A stretch of DNA of 64,000 bases from Harmothoe impar (Eukaryota > Annelida > Polychaeta > Phyllodocida > Polynoidae): assembly GCA_947462335.1 (NCBI GenBank), contig OX381708.1:3658001-3722000 (forward strand). Direction: 5' to 3'. Shown here piece by piece: positions 39,960 to 53,577 of this stretch. The notes beneath the pieces were generated by a model, which was given only the letters and a program-made list of their open reading frames with translations, had not been told where the DNA came from and made no database searches. Numbering within the stretch: position 1 is the stretch's first letter; each line of letters starts with the position of its first letter. The translations under genes and the position numbers were made by a program.

Positions 39960-40330
39960 TGCAGCCTTTAAAGGGTTGAATAAGGTTTTTAATTTCCCAG
40001 ACTCAGGGATTAGAGTGTTCATAGATAATCTCATTTCATTATGATATTTACCAGGTATTATTGATAGGATGATAAATCACATATTTTTACAGAGTACAAG
40101 TTAATTGGTAAAATGACAAACGAGTGTACATTTTAACTGCTAGCCCAGCTAAGAAAGTCTAGCATAGCGGGTATTTTAATTGAGGCAACCTGTTGCTGGA
40201 AGACTGTGACCTGATATAGGGTCTGTAGGGGTTTAACTGTGTGTTTGTGATGTACAAATAACTGATTAACATTTTATAGAACTTTTTATAATTTTAGCTA
40301 TATTGAGGTGACTATGGGTCCTTCATGTTT
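39960..40330. other. Intergenic, no feature seen
   Basis: AT-rich sequence without recognisable genes or repeats. Confidence 0.4.
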
Positions 40331-40580
40331 GGAAGTGGTCATGTTTTAACAAAGGGGAGGGGTGGTGGATTTGGGGGGGAACCAAAAAAATTGCACCCCT
40401 TTTTAGCGAAAAAGCCTGCGTGTTACTGTAGCTCAAAGGGGTCGGCCGTGCTCAATTTCAACTTGGCTGAGGGAGGGATCAAAACAATTTTGACTCCTCA
40501 TGTGGGGGGAACAAAAAAAATGTTGACCCGCTTGCACAGAAATCCACCCCCCCCCTTTTGTTAAAAATGACCACTCCCTT
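40331..40580. mobile_element. Diverged G-run MITE
   Basis: Left GGAAGTGGTCATGTTTTAAC then AAAGGGG; right CCCCTTTTGTTAAAAATGAC then CACTCCCTTA. It lacks the very long G tracts of other copies. Confidence 0.65.
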
Positions 40581-40797
40581 AGCTGGACTGAGTGTGCCGA
40601 GGCTACAAACCAGGTGTACATATGTAAATGAACAACTAATGATCTATACTTATCTATATGAGTTAGGCCAATTAAAATATTATATGAGACTGAGAGATCA
40701 ATTTATTCCCCGAATAATTTAATCAATAAACACAACCAACAACAACAAAAGCATTTAAGAATGACAGATTGAAGTATTTATTGTTGATATACCATCA

Positions 40798-40829
40798 CTA
40801 CGTTTCGACCTTGAGAGGTCTTCGTCAGG
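40798..40829 (-). ncRNA. Possible hammerhead-type ribozyme core
   Basis: On the minus strand CTGACGA is followed by a hairpin (GACCT, CTCA loop, AGGTC) and then GAAAC, matching the hammerhead core CUGANGA - stem II - GAAA. Convincing stems I and III and a cleavage site were not found, so this may be only a core or chance. It resembles short motifs carried by retroelements. Confidence 0.3.
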
Positions 40830-41589
40830 AATTAAAAAAATATCAGCTTTACAGACACCACGCGCAGCAGTTAAAAGGGGTCGCATCATTGCTTTTTATT
40901 TCTAATTTCCTTAAATAAATATTACCGCATCCACCGATAGAATGCCCGCTCCTCCAAAGAGAAAAATGTTTATATCTCGGCTATTATTCTGTGTAAAGAC
41001 GAAATTTAAATAGCATATGGCTCCTAATTTCTCTCTCTATAGCTTGGATGTGTTACCTACCTGGTAAATGATGGGTTTAGTAATGGTAATTTATAGAAGT
41101 AGTACTTACCTTATAATATGATGTAAAAAACAAAATAAATTCTAAAAAACCCACCTCCCTCGTTGTCCAGAAACAAAATTAAAATAAAAAGCCTCCCTCC
41201 CCCACCACTCTTTTTCAGGAAAGTATCTGTAAAGCTTACATATGTTTTTAAGCAGCCTTAGAGAGGATTAAACGACGCTGTATACAAGTTTGTCTCCCCC
41301 CCCCCCCCCCCCCTTGGGGGCTTTTTTTCAACTAAGTGTCTCCAAAAGATTCTGGAGAGACTTAAACTCTAAACTACTGAATAGCTGTTTTATGTAAATT
41401 ATATATAGCTATGTGGTATAAGGTGAAGGTAAACAAATCATGCGTATGAGTTAGCGGTGCAGTCTGATCAATTAAATTATGGGGAATATGAAGAGGAAAA
41501 GGTCTAAAAGAGAAACCTGCACAGTTACTGTTGTCTACATGGAAGTCTGCTCTATCAGCGTCCCAGAGAACAGAACCTTTAACAGCCGC
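40830..41589. other. Intergenic, no feature seen
   Basis: AT-rich DNA with a C17 tract near 41297-41313. No gene recognised. Confidence 0.4.
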
Positions 41590-41721
41590 AGAGTGCTTTC
41601 ATAAATTATGCCCTTTTGTGTCGTCATGATGCATGGATGCAACCCTGGCGAGTAACTCGCCAGTGCTGTATTCATGCATCATGTCGACACACTAAAGCAA
41701 ACTGCTGCCCATCAAGGGTTA
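41590..41721. mobile_element. Fragment of the GGCGAGTAACTCGCC MITE family
   Basis: Contains CGTCATGATGCATGGATGCA, GGCGAGTAACTCGCCAGTGC and a right end CATCAAGGGTTA; the left end is unclear. Confidence 0.55.
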
Positions 41722-42511
41722 AATGCTCTACCACAACTCGATTGTTTATGGTGAATGTCTCAAAAAGTCTAAATCATGCTGCAAAGGCTGCTCAGAAATA
41801 AAGTTATATTTTATACCTTGCCCCGGCTTTTATTATTTATTATATGCTAAATTAATGTGCTTAACAATCCATATTGTTGACCACTACCTAAGTTGACCAT
41901 TTTAGAAGATTTCACTTAGTTCCATATTCATTGTTGCAATGGAGGACATTTAATTAAGATAAACATGGTTTATGGAGCGATTGTCAGAAAAATTTGATAT
42001 GAAATCAGGAAAATGTTGGAATTTAGAATCGCCTTGGTGGCAACCCTGATAAAGACTGGTGTGCTTTCAGACGGAGGTACAAGAAAATGTATTAGCGGGG
42101 ACCCGTGTATATATAATACAGGGGAAAACGTGGCTTAGTGTTGTACAAGCCCGCAGTTGCTATGTTTATTTGATAAATTCATATTTAAGGCTATAACTCC
42201 ACTAACTCGGGGTATTTACATAATTCTTTCAGCTTTGCAGCCCCTATTTATCACACCAGGGATGCCGAGTGTGTTTTTTTCTTGCAATTTTACGATTTTT
42301 GACCCCGATTACGAACATTGCGAGTTATGCTGGCAAATTACGATAGGATTTCTTTTGAGTGTGTATACTAAAGGAGGCCTACAGGTTAGAAGGTGGAGTA
42401 CATCTAGAGACAGAAATCATTTTGATCCCCTTACTTGCAATGCACATACCTACATACTAGCCGGCCATGGGTAGGAATTTATCATTACATTATATACATG
42501 GAGTATACAGC
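41722..42511. other. Intergenic, no feature seen
   Basis: No gene or array recognised. Confidence 0.4.
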
Positions 42512-42706
42512 TAGGCCAAGAAAAAAAAGCGGTTTGTTTCAGGTCACCCGACCGACCCTATGAAAACAGGACCGACCCTATGTTTTTTTATGCAATTTTG
42601 AAGAAATTTCTGTATTTTTACCCCTTTTCAGTCAATTTTAGGGTCTTCGGAGAGACTGGCTAGTGCTTCAATGTTACCTTAAACAAACCTTCTTTTTTTG
42701 GCCCTA
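42512..42706. mobile_element. MITE with TAGGCCAAGAAAAAAAAGCG ends
   Basis: Left TAGGCCAAGAAAAAAAAGCG then GTTTGTTTCAGGTCACC; right AAACAAACCTTCTTTTTTTG then GCCCTA. A second copy lies at 52414-52659. Confidence 0.7.
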
Positions 42707-42841
42707 TCAATAACCAGGTACCTATATCCACATGCATTTTAAAGGACATGCTATTGTTACGATTTTAGTTACGATTTCCAGCAAAAATTCTGCCCTGTGT
42801 ATAATCCTGGTCAGTTTGACAATTAGTACCCGGTATGTCCC

Positions 42842-45800
42842 AGCAAATCCACACCACCCCCAGCGACTCCACACCACTGGGGGTGGTGTGGCGGGGCACC
42901 CCCAGCGACTCCACAGCACCCCCAGCGACTCCACACCACCCCCATTGACTCCATACCACCCCCAGCGACTCGACAGAAGCCCCAGCGACTCCAGACCACC
43001 CCCATTGACTTGACAGCACCCCCAGCACTCCCCACCACCCACAGCCACTCCCCACCAGCCCCAGCGACTCCACACCACCCCCATTGACTTGACAGCACCC
43101 CCAGCACTCCCCACCACCCACAGCCACTCCCCACCAGCCCCAGCGACTCCACACCACCCCCAGCGACTCCACACCATCCCCAGCGACTCCACACCGCCCC
43201 CAGCGACTCCACAGCACCCCCAGCGACTCCACAGCACCCCCAGCGACTCCACACCACCCCAAGCAACTCCACAGCACCCCCAGCGATTCCACAGCACCCC
43301 CAGCGACTCCACACCACCCCCAGCGACTCCACAGCACCCCCAGCGACTCCATACCAGCATCAGCGACTCCACAACACCTCAAGCAACTCCAGAGCACCCC
43401 CAGCGACTCCACAACACCCCCAGCGACTCCACACCACCCCCAGCGACTCCACACACCCCCAGCGACTCCACACCACCCCCAGCGACTCCACACCACCCCC
43501 AGCGACTCCACACCACCCCCAGCGACTCCACAACACCCCAAGCGACTCCACAACACCCCAGCCACTCCACAGCACCCCCAGCGACTCCACACCACCCCCA
43601 GCGACTCGACAGCAACCCCAGCAACTCCACAGCACCCCCAGCGACTCCACAACACCCCAGCCACTCCACAGCACCCCCAGCGACTCCACACGACCCCCAG
43701 CGACTCGACAGCAACCCCGGCGACTCCACAGCACCCCCAGCGACTCCACACCACCCCCAGCGACTCAACAGCACCCCAAGCGACTCCACACCACCTCCAG
43801 CGACTCCACACCACCCCCAGCGACTCCACACCACCCCCAGTGACTCCACACCACCTCCAGCGACTCCACACCACCCCCAGGGACTGCACACCACCCCCAT
43901 TGACTCGACAGCACCCCCAGCGATTCCACACCACCCCCAGCGACTCCACAGCACCCCCAGCGACTCCACACCACCTCCAGCGACTCCACACCACCCCCAG
44001 CGACTCCACAACACCTCAAGCAACTCCACAGCACCCCCAGCGACTCCACACCACCCCCAGCGACTCCACAGCACCCCCAACCACTCCACACCACCCCCAG
44101 CGACTCCAAACCACCCCAGCGACTCCATACCAGCAACAGCGACTCCACACCACCCCCAGCGACTCCAAAGCACCCCCAGCGACTCCACACCACCCCCAGC
44201 GACTCCACACCACCCCCAGCGACTCCACAGCACCCCCAGCGACTCCACAGCACCCCCAGCGACTCCATACCAGCAGCAGCGACTCCACACCACCCCCAGC
44301 GACCCCACACCACCCCAGCGACTATACACCACCCCAAGCGACTCCACACCACCCCCAGCGACTCCACACCACCCCAGCAAATCCACACCACCCCGAGCGA
44401 CTCCACAGCACCCCCAGCAACTCCACAGCACCCCCAGCGACTCCACACCACCCAAGCGACTCCATACCAGCAGCAGCGACTCCACACCACCCCCAGCGAC
44501 CCCACACCACCCCAGCGACTATACACCACCCCCAGCGACTCCACACCACCCCCAGCGACTCCACACCACCCCAGCAAATCCACACCACCCCCAGCGACTC
44601 CACACCACCCCCAGCGACTCCATACCAGCAACAGCGACTCCACACCACCCCCAGCGACTCCATACCACTCCCAGCGACTCTACAGAAGCCCCAGCGACTC
44701 CAGACCACCCCCATTGACTCCAGACCACCCCCAGCGACTCCACACCACCCCCAGCGACTCCACACCACCCCCAGCGACTCCACAACACCCCAGCGACTCC
44801 ACACCACCCCCAACCACTCCACACCACCCCAGCGACACCACACCACCCCCAGCGACTCCACAACACCCCAGCGACTCCACAGCACCCCCAGCGACTCCAC
44901 AGCACCCCCAGCGACTCCACAACACCCCAGCGACTCCACACCACCCCCAACCACTCCACACCACCCCAGCGACTCCACACCACCCCCAGCGACTCCACAG
45001 CACCCCCAGCGACTCCACACCAGCATCAGCGACTCCATACCAGCATCAGCGACTCCACAACACCTCAAGCAACTCCAGAGCACCCCCAGCGACTCCACAA
45101 CACCCCCAGCGACTCCACACCACCCCCATTGACTCCACAGCACCCCCAGCGACTCCACACCACCCCCAGCGACTCCACAGCACCCCCAGCGACTCCATAC
45201 CAGCATCAGCGACTCCACAACACCTCAAGCAACTCCAGAGCACCCCCAGCGACTCCACAACACCCCCAGCGACTCCACACCACCCCCATTGACTCCATAC
45301 CACCCCCAGCGACTCGACAGAAGCCCCAGCGACTCCAGACCACCCCCATTGACTTGACAGCACCCCCAGCACTCCCCACCACCCACAGCCACTCCCCACC
45401 AGCCCCAGCGACTCCACACCACCCCCAGCGACTCCACACCATCCTCAGCGACTCCACACCACCCCCAGCGACTCCACACCACCCCCAGCGACTCCACACC
45501 ACCCCCAGCGACTCCACAACACCCCCAGCGACTCCACACCAGCCCCAGCGACTCCACACCATCCCCAGCGACTCCACACCACCCCCAGCGACTCCGCAGC
45601 ACCCCCAGCGACTCCACAGCACCCCCAGCGACTCCACACCACCCCAAGCAACTCCACAGCACCCCCAGCGACTCCACAGCACCCCCAGCGACTCCACACC
45701 ACCCCCAGCGACTCCACAGCACCCCCAGCGACTCCATACCAGCATCAGCGACTCCACAACACCTCAAGCAACTCCAGAGCACCCCCAGCGACTCCACAGC

Positions 45801-47985
45801 ACCCCCAGCGACTCCACACCACCCCCATTGACTCCATACCACCCCCAGCGACTCGACAGAAGCCCCAGCGACTCCAGACCACCCCCATTGACTTGACAGC
45901 ACCCCCAGCACTCCCCACCACCCACAGCCACTCCCCACCAGCCCCAGCGACTCCACACCACCCCCATTGACTTGACAGCACCCCCAGCACTCCCCACCAC
46001 CCACAGCCACTCCCCACCAGCCCCAGCGACTCCACACCACCCCCAGCGACTCCACACCATCCCCAGCGACTCCACACCGCCCCCAGCGACTCCACAGCAC
46101 CCCCAGCGACTCCACAGCACCCCCAGCGACTCCACACCACCCCAAGCAACTCCACAGCACCCCCAGCGATTCCACAGCACCCCCAGCGACTCCACACCAC
46201 CCCCAGCGACTCCACAGCACCCCCAGCGACTCCATACCAGCATCAGCGACTCCACAACACCTCAAGCAACTCCAGAGCACCCCCAGCGACTCCACAACAC
46301 CCCCAGCGACTCCACACCACCCCCAGCGACTCCACACACCCCCAGCGACTCCACACCACCCCCAGCGACTCCACACCACCCCCAGCGACTCCACACCACC
46401 CCCAGCGACTCCACAACACCCCAAGCGACTCCACAACACCCCAGCCACTCCACAGCACCCCCAGCGACTCCACACCACCCCCAGCGACTCGACAGCAACC
46501 CCAGCAACTCCACAGCACCCCCAGCGACTCCACAACACCCCAGCCACTCCACAGCACCCCCAGCGACTCCACACGACCCCCAGCGACTCGACAGCAACCC
46601 CGGCGACTCCACAGCACCCCCAGCGACTCCACACCACCCCCAGCGACTCAACAGCACCCCAAGCGACTCCACACCACCTCCAGCGACTCCACACCACCCC
46701 CAGCGACTCCACACCACCCCCAGTGACTCCACACCACCTCCAGCGACTCCACACCACCCCCAGGGACTGCACACCACCCCCATTGACTCGACAGCACCCC
46801 CAGCGATTCCACACCACCCCCAGCGACTCCACAGCACCCCCAGCGACTCCACACCACCTCCAGCGACTCCACACCACCCCCAGCGACTCCACAACACCTC
46901 AAGCAACTCCACAGCACCCCCAGCGACTCCACACCACCCCCAGCGACTCCACAGCACCCCCAACCACTCCACACCACCCCCAGCGACTCCACACCACCCC
47001 CAGCGACTCCACACCACCCCAGCGACTCCATACCAGCAACAGCGACTCCACACCACCCCCAGCGACTCCAAAGCACCCCCAGCGACTCCACACCACCCCC
47101 AGCGACTCCACACCACCCCCAGCGACTCCACAGCACCCCCAGCGACTCCACAGCACCCCCAGCGACTCCATACCAGCAGCAGCGACTCCACACCACCCCC
47201 AGCGACCCCACACCACCCCAGCGACTATACACCACCCCAAGCGACTCCACACCACCCCCAGCGACTCCACACCACCCCAGCAAATCCACACCACCCCGAG
47301 CGACTCCACAGCACCCCCAGCAACTCCACAGCACCCCCAGCGACTCCACACCACCCAAGCGACTCCATACCAGCAGCAGCGACTCCACACCACCCCCAGC
47401 GACCCCACACCACCCCAGCGACTATACACCACCCCCAGCGACTCCACACCACCCCCAGCGACTCCACACCACCCCAGCAAATCCACACCACCCCCAGCGA
47501 CTCCACACCACCCCCAGCGACTCCATACCAGCAACAGCGACTCCACACCACCCCCAGCGACTCCATACCACTCCCAGCGACTCTACAGAAGCCCCAGCGA
47601 CTCCAGACCACCCCCATTGACTCCAGACCACCCCCAGCGACTCCACACCACCCCCAGCGACTCCACACCACCCCCAGCGACTCCACAACACCCCAGCGAC
47701 TCCACACCACCCCCAACCACTCCACACCACCCCAGCGACACCACACCACCCCCAGCGACTCCACAACACCCCAGCGACTCCACAGCACCCCCAGCGACTC
47801 CACAGCACCCCCAGCGACTCCACAACACCCCAGCGACTCCACACCACCCCCAACCACTCCACACCACCCCAGCGACTCCACACCACCCCCAGCGACTCTA
47901 CAGCAGCCACAGCGATCCCACAACACCCCCAGCGACTCCATACCAGCAACAGCGACTCCACACCACCCCCAGCGACTCCAAGCAC
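42842..47985. repeat. Giant 20-bp minisatellite, block 1
   Basis: The basic unit is CGACTCCACACCACCCCCAG, with variants ending CAGCACCCC, CATACCAGCAACAG or with a 1-3 bp length change, in roughly 250 copies. The region 43.08-44.99 kb is repeated almost exactly at 45.96-47.89 kb (offset 2883, then 2903 bp). No frame on either strand has stops in the unit, which produces ORFs up to 707 aa that I do not consider genes. Confidence 0.95.
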
Positions 47986-48293
47986 TATGTGCTTCAATTC
48001 TGGGATGGATTTATGTCGTTTTGCATCCAAACTCTTCATATGCACACACATTTTTTGAATCTGAAATACAGCAAGAATCAATAGGCTCTTTTTAAGTATG
48101 AGACTTTTGCATGGAACAGATCCCTGATTCTTCTTTTTTTTAAATTTTGCAATGAACATATGTATTAAAGGTATTGGTGCACCACTGGGGAATCTACCCG
48201 TGGCAAATTTTTAGTCACAGTCATCGGATATATTAACCATAATGTTCTCTTAATACAATTTAACAATGTTTCCTACAGTTGTGATCCTGACTA
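47986..48293. other. Unique spacer inside the giant minisatellite
   Basis: About 300 bp of AT-rich non-repeat DNA separates the two blocks. The arrays resume on the same strand, in the same unit. Confidence 0.6.
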
Positions 48294-50732
48294 ACCAGCA
48301 ACAGCGACTCCACACCACCCCCAGCGACTCCATACCACCCCCCGCGACTCTACAGAAGCCCCAGCGACTCCAGACCACCCCCATTGACTCCAGAGCACCC
48401 CCAGCGACTCCACAACACCCCCAGCGACTCCATACCAACAACAGCGACTCCACACCACCCCCAGCGACTCCACACCACCCCCAGCGACTCCACACCACCC
48501 CCAGCGACTCCACAGCACCCCCAGCGACTCCACACCACCCCCATCGACTCCACACCACCCCCAGCGACTCCACACCACCCCCAGCGACTCCACACACCCC
48601 CAGCGACTCCACACCACCCCCAGCGACTCCACACCACCCCCAGCGACTCCACACCACACCCAGCGACTCCATACCACCCCCAGCGACTCCATACCAGCAA
48701 CAGCGACTCCACACCACCCCCAGCGACTCCACACCACCCCCAGCGACTCCACACCACCCCCAGCGACTCCACACCACCCCCAGCGACTCCATACCAGCAG
48801 CAGCGACTCCATACCACCCCCAGCGACTCCACAGCACCCCCAGCGACTCCACACCACCCCCAGCGACTCCATACCAGCAGCAGCGACTCCACACCACCCC
48901 CAGCGACTCCATACCACCCCCAGCGACTCCACACCACCCCCAGCGACTCCACACCAGCAACAGCGACTCCACACACCCCCAGCGACTCCATACCACCCCC
49001 AGCGACTCCACACCACCCCCAGCGACTCCACACCACCCCCATCGACTCCACACCACCCCCAGCGACTCCACACCACCCCCAGCGACTCCACACACCCCCA
49101 GCGACTCCACACCACCCCCAGCGACTCCACACCACCCCCAGCGACTCCACACCACCCCCAGCGACTCCACACACCCCCAGCGACTCCACACCACCCCCAG
49201 CCATTCCACACCACCCCCAGCGACTCCATACCAGCAACAGCGACTCCACACCACCCCCAGCGACTCCACACCACCCCCAGCGACTCCACACACCCCCAGC
49301 GACTCCACACCACCCCCAGCGACTCCACACCACCCCCAGCGACTCCACACCACACCCAGCGACTCCATACCACCCCCAGCGACTCCATACCAGCAACAGC
49401 GACTCCACACCACCCCCAGCGACTCCACACCACCCCCAGCGACTCCACACCACCCCCAGCGACTCCACACCACCCCCAGCGACTCCATACCAGCAGCAGC
49501 GACTCCATACCACCCCCAGCGACTCCACAGCACCCCCAGCGACTCCACACCACCCCCAGCGACTCCATACCAGCAGCAGCGACTCCACACCACCCCCAGC
49601 GACTCCATACCACCCCCAGCGACTCCACACCACCCCCAGCGACTCCACACCAGCAACAGCGACTCCACACACCCCCAGCGACTCCATACCACCCCCAGCG
49701 ACTCCACACCACCCCCAGCGACTCCACACCACCCCCATCGACTCCACACCACCCCCAGCGACTCCACACCACCCCCAGCGACTCCACACCACCCCCAGCG
49801 ACTCCACACCACCCCCAGCGACTCCACACACCCCCAGCGACTCCACACCACCCCCAGCCATTCCACACCACCCCCAGCGACTCCATACCAGCAACAGCGA
49901 CTCCACACCACCCCCAGCGACTCCACACCACCCCCAGCGACTCCACACCACCCCCAGCGACTCCATACCAGCAGCAGCGACTCCATACCACCCCCAGCGA
50001 CTCCACACCACCCCCAGCGACTCCAGACCACCCCCAGCGACTCCAGAGCACCCCCAGCGACTCCACAACACCCCCAGCGACTCCAAACCAGCAACAGCGA
50101 CTCCACACACCCCCAGCGACTCCACACCACCCCCAGCGACTCCACACACCCCCAGCGACTCCATACCAGCAGCAGCGACTCCACAGCACCCCCAGCGACT
50201 CCACACCACCCCCAGCGACTCAACACCACCCCCAGCGACTCCACACCACCCCCAGCGACTCCATACCAGCAGCAGCGACTCCACACCACTCCCAGCGACT
50301 CCATACCAGCAGCAGCGACTCCATACCAGCAGCAGCGACTCCACACCACCCCCAGCCACTCCACACCACCCCCAGCCACTCCACACCACCCGAGCGACTC
50401 CACACCACCCCCAGCGACTCCATATCAGCAGCAGCGACTCCACAGCACCCCCAGCGACTCCACACCACCCCCAGCGACTCCACACCACCCCCAGCGACTC
50501 CACACCACTCCCAGCGACTCCATACCAGCAGCAGCGACTCCATACCAGCAGCAGCGACTCCATACCAGCAGCAGCGACTCCACACCACCCCCAGCGACTC
50601 CACACCACCCCCAGCCACTCCACACCACCCCTAGCGACTCCATACCAGCAGCAGCGACTCCACACCACCCCAGCGACTCCACACACCCCCAGCGACTCCA
50701 TACCAGCAGCAGCGACTCCACACCACCCCCAT
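48294..50732. repeat. Giant 20-bp minisatellite, block 2
   Basis: The same CGACTCCACACCACCCCCAG unit, about 120 copies, more homogeneous than block 1. Internal duplications of about 700 bp are visible (variants around 48.79 kb recur near 49.49 kb). ORFs up to 881 aa are artefacts. Confidence 0.95.
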
Positions 50733-52413
50733 TTATATATTCATCTGCCCTAAATAAACTATTTCATATCAAGCCGGTCAAAGATGGCACCCAGTCACAG
50801 ATGGCATCCGGTCAAGGACGTTCACATTGGCCTGATCTCATGAGACACAGCCTACTGTGTTTGTCAGTCATGCATAATGTTGGTCAGTCACAGTCATTAA
50901 AGCGGTACTAAATAGATACGATGTGTCATTTGTGACGTAAATCACACAAATAGTCGCTCTCACTTTAGTTTTGATCCTTCACACCAGATGGAGTCACAGG
51001 TTTGAGTGTTGAGTCGCTAGATGCAAACAGACTTGGGTCTCTCTGTGCCCACTGCACTATTGGACAGACTCACCTGGGAGCATCAACAACAACATCTGTC
51101 CAATCTTAAAATCTGTCCAATTTTATAATGGATAATCTTAAAATGGATAATCCACTAGAGCGCACCACTGTCATAGTAGAATATACACTATACACTGCAG
51201 GCCCCTCCTTCTACATAGCCTATAGAGTAGGATATCATATCAGTAAAGCTGAAGGCAATTGGGTTAGGTTATGGGTGTGTTGTCATTTTCCACCAAAAAG
51301 GGGAAAAAAGAAACAGCGGTTTAGGGGCAGAGCCACTGATGTATACAATAATAATACTAGTACTAGTAGCCACTAGTAGCGCCATCCTACCAGTATGCAA
51401 GGAGATAGTGGGCAATGATAATCTTAAACAAATGCTATAATCTTAAATGTTATTAACTTTAAGATTGTAAGGTTTCTAAGATTGAACAGATTTTCTTGTT
51501 GACGCTCCCACTTGAGTCTGTCCTGAGGAGCGTCACCACTGTCTTATCGTGCTCCTGATTTTGAAAGATAAGTAGGCATGGTTGAGTTTTGAGTCACCCC
51601 CCCCCCTCTTCCCCTCCACACACACACACACCTAGCACAGCCAAACCTTTTATTGAATAAGAAGAACCAACACTTATTATAAGCCTTTGCATACATGAGT
51701 CTATTATACATGGCTGTGCTTCTAATGAAGCACAGCACTGTATATTGGACACTTATACTTGTGTCCAGTATCATTTACTGGACACATAAAGAAATAATAA
51801 TGAAAGAACAACAAACATTATTCGTCTCTCTCCCCATTGCTATTACCTAGCATGGGTTCTATCCCCTCTTTTACATTGTGTGACTATGTGTACTAACCTA
51901 AACATTGGTCTAAATGATCATTATTATTGTAAAAAATTATAACAAATCCTTTATAAAAGACCTGATAGGTAAGTTATACATAATAGGAACATACACCAAA
52001 ATGTGTGTGTTTTTCTATTATACCATGAAAAAGGCTTAGTTGCCTTTATTAACTTCCGCTCATCGGAAAATGCTGGTGCTTGTTGAAAACGGTCTACCAG
52101 GCCATACATCCTGCCAGGATAAATAAAAGAATTTCAAATCAAATCAAGGTAGGAGAGAGTGGACACAGATGGGGCCCTTGATGGGGGGGGGGGGGGGGGT
52201 CCCCATGTCGCATGTCGGTTTTAAGAAATGAGCATGTCGCATGTCTATGTCGCTAAAGATGCTCATGTCCCATGTCAATTTTAAGAAATGTCCATGTCCC
52301 CTGTCAATAAGCCTCATGTCGCATGTCACTAGGCCTCATGTCGCATGTCGATTTTAAGAAAGGCCCATGTCGCCATATCGAATTTAGGGGTCTAGAGCCA
52401 TAGAGATGATATA
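50733..52413. other. Intergenic, no gene seen
   Basis: Unique sequence with a (CA)n tract near 51618, a G17 tract near 52183-52199 and short CATGTCGCATGTC repeats at 52205-52375. No exon or RNA gene recognised. Confidence 0.45.
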
Positions 52414-52659
52414 AAGCCAAAAAAAAAAGGTTTGTTTCAGGTAACATGACATGAAAATGTAGGGTCGGTAGGTCGGATTTTTTTTTTTTAACTTTTTTTT
52501 TTCAACATGAAAGTACTTCTCCGAAGACCCGAAAATTGACCCAAAAAAGCTAAAAATAAGGAAAATTCTTCAAAATTGCATAAAAAAACGTTGGGTCGGC
52601 CCTCTTTTGATAGGGTCGGTCGGGTGACCTGAAACAAACCTTCTTTTTTTTTGGCCTAA
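52414..52659. mobile_element. MITE with GCCAAAAAAAAAAGGTTTGT ends
   Basis: Left AAGCCAAAAAAAAAAGGTTT then GTTTCAGGTAAC; right GTGACCTGAAACAAACCTTC then TTTTTTTTTGGCCTA. Same family as 42512-42706. Confidence 0.7.
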
Positions 52660-52839
52660 GGTAAATACTCATTGACAATTTAATCATACATTGAATCATA
52701 GGGAAAGGTTTCTGAGGAAAGGGCCGCAGAATGTGCAAAAAGGGGTATTTTTTAGGCCAGAAATAGCCAACCAAAATGTCCAAAAGTTCCTGTAAAAAGT
52801 GGTTTATTTTGTGGGAATTTGGTCCTATTTCATGGTTGT

Positions 52840-53030
52840 ACCCCACTAAGAGCGGTCCAATTTTGGCAAATTTACGTATCCTGGCAAAAAGGGGTCCAAT
52901 TTTGGCCAATTTACGTATCCTGGCAAAAATGGGTCCAATTTTGGCCAATTTACGTATCCTGGCAAAAAGGGGTCCAATTTTGGCCAATTTACGTATCCTG
53001 GCAAAAAGGGGTCCAATTTTGGCCACACCA
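52840..53030. repeat. 39-bp tandem repeat x4-5
   Basis: The unit GGTCCAATTTTGGCCAATTT then ACGTATCCTGGCAAAAAGG. The open frames on both strands are by-products. Confidence 0.85.
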
Positions 53031-53069
53031 GCTAATATGTCTAGACTATGGTGATCCTTGTTGCTTCAG

Positions 53070-53251
53070 CAGTCAATGCGCTCTGCCAGAACCTCGTCAC
53101 AGTCGTGACCTTTAGGTTCGCTGACGCCGAAATGTTCCATCCAGACAACCGGTGGACATTTAAATGCCTGCCAATGCTTGTCAATAACAGAACGTTAAAT
53201 GTGTCGGCAGAATCCGCCATCTACCTTCCAAACTACAGCAACTCCAGCTGA
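53070..53251 (+). CDS. Possible terminal exon of an unknown gene
   Basis: A pyrimidine-rich TTGTTGCTTCAG precedes a 60-codon open frame with mixed, gene-like codon use and high GC compared with its surroundings, ending SNSS and a stop. I do not recognise the protein, and no partner exon is visible upstream, so it may be chance or a retrotransposed fragment. Confidence 0.2.
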
Positions 53252-53577
53252 TTCCATCCCCCTGTTATCTAGACTGTTATCTTATATTTACACCGTGTCT
53301 AGCCGGGGCCCCCACCCCCTTCACCGCTACAATATATAATATAGTGGCTTCTACAGAAATGAATAACATTAAGTATACAAACATTCAATCTCTGATATTT
53401 ACATCCTTTCAAACCCATACATAACTTCTGCCTATCCCGCACCTACCCTGTAGGCCAGAATATGAGCATGGGTCTTTCTAAACTTAATTGTCCACTGGCC
53501 TATAGAATATTGCATGCTTGTCGGCTGATTTCTTTTACATGTAAGTATTAGCAAGTTAAATATTTCTATCAGCAGGA
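53252..53577. other. Intergenic, no feature seen
   Basis: No recognisable gene or repeat. Confidence 0.4.

Noticed and set aside
42722..50911. Very long ORFs (up to 881 aa) of TPPPATPHHPQRLH or ESLGVVWSRWGW repeats on both strands
   Set aside because: They arise because the 20-bp unit has no stop in any frame. All frames on both strands are open, there is no unique sequence or start context, and they track the minisatellite exactly.
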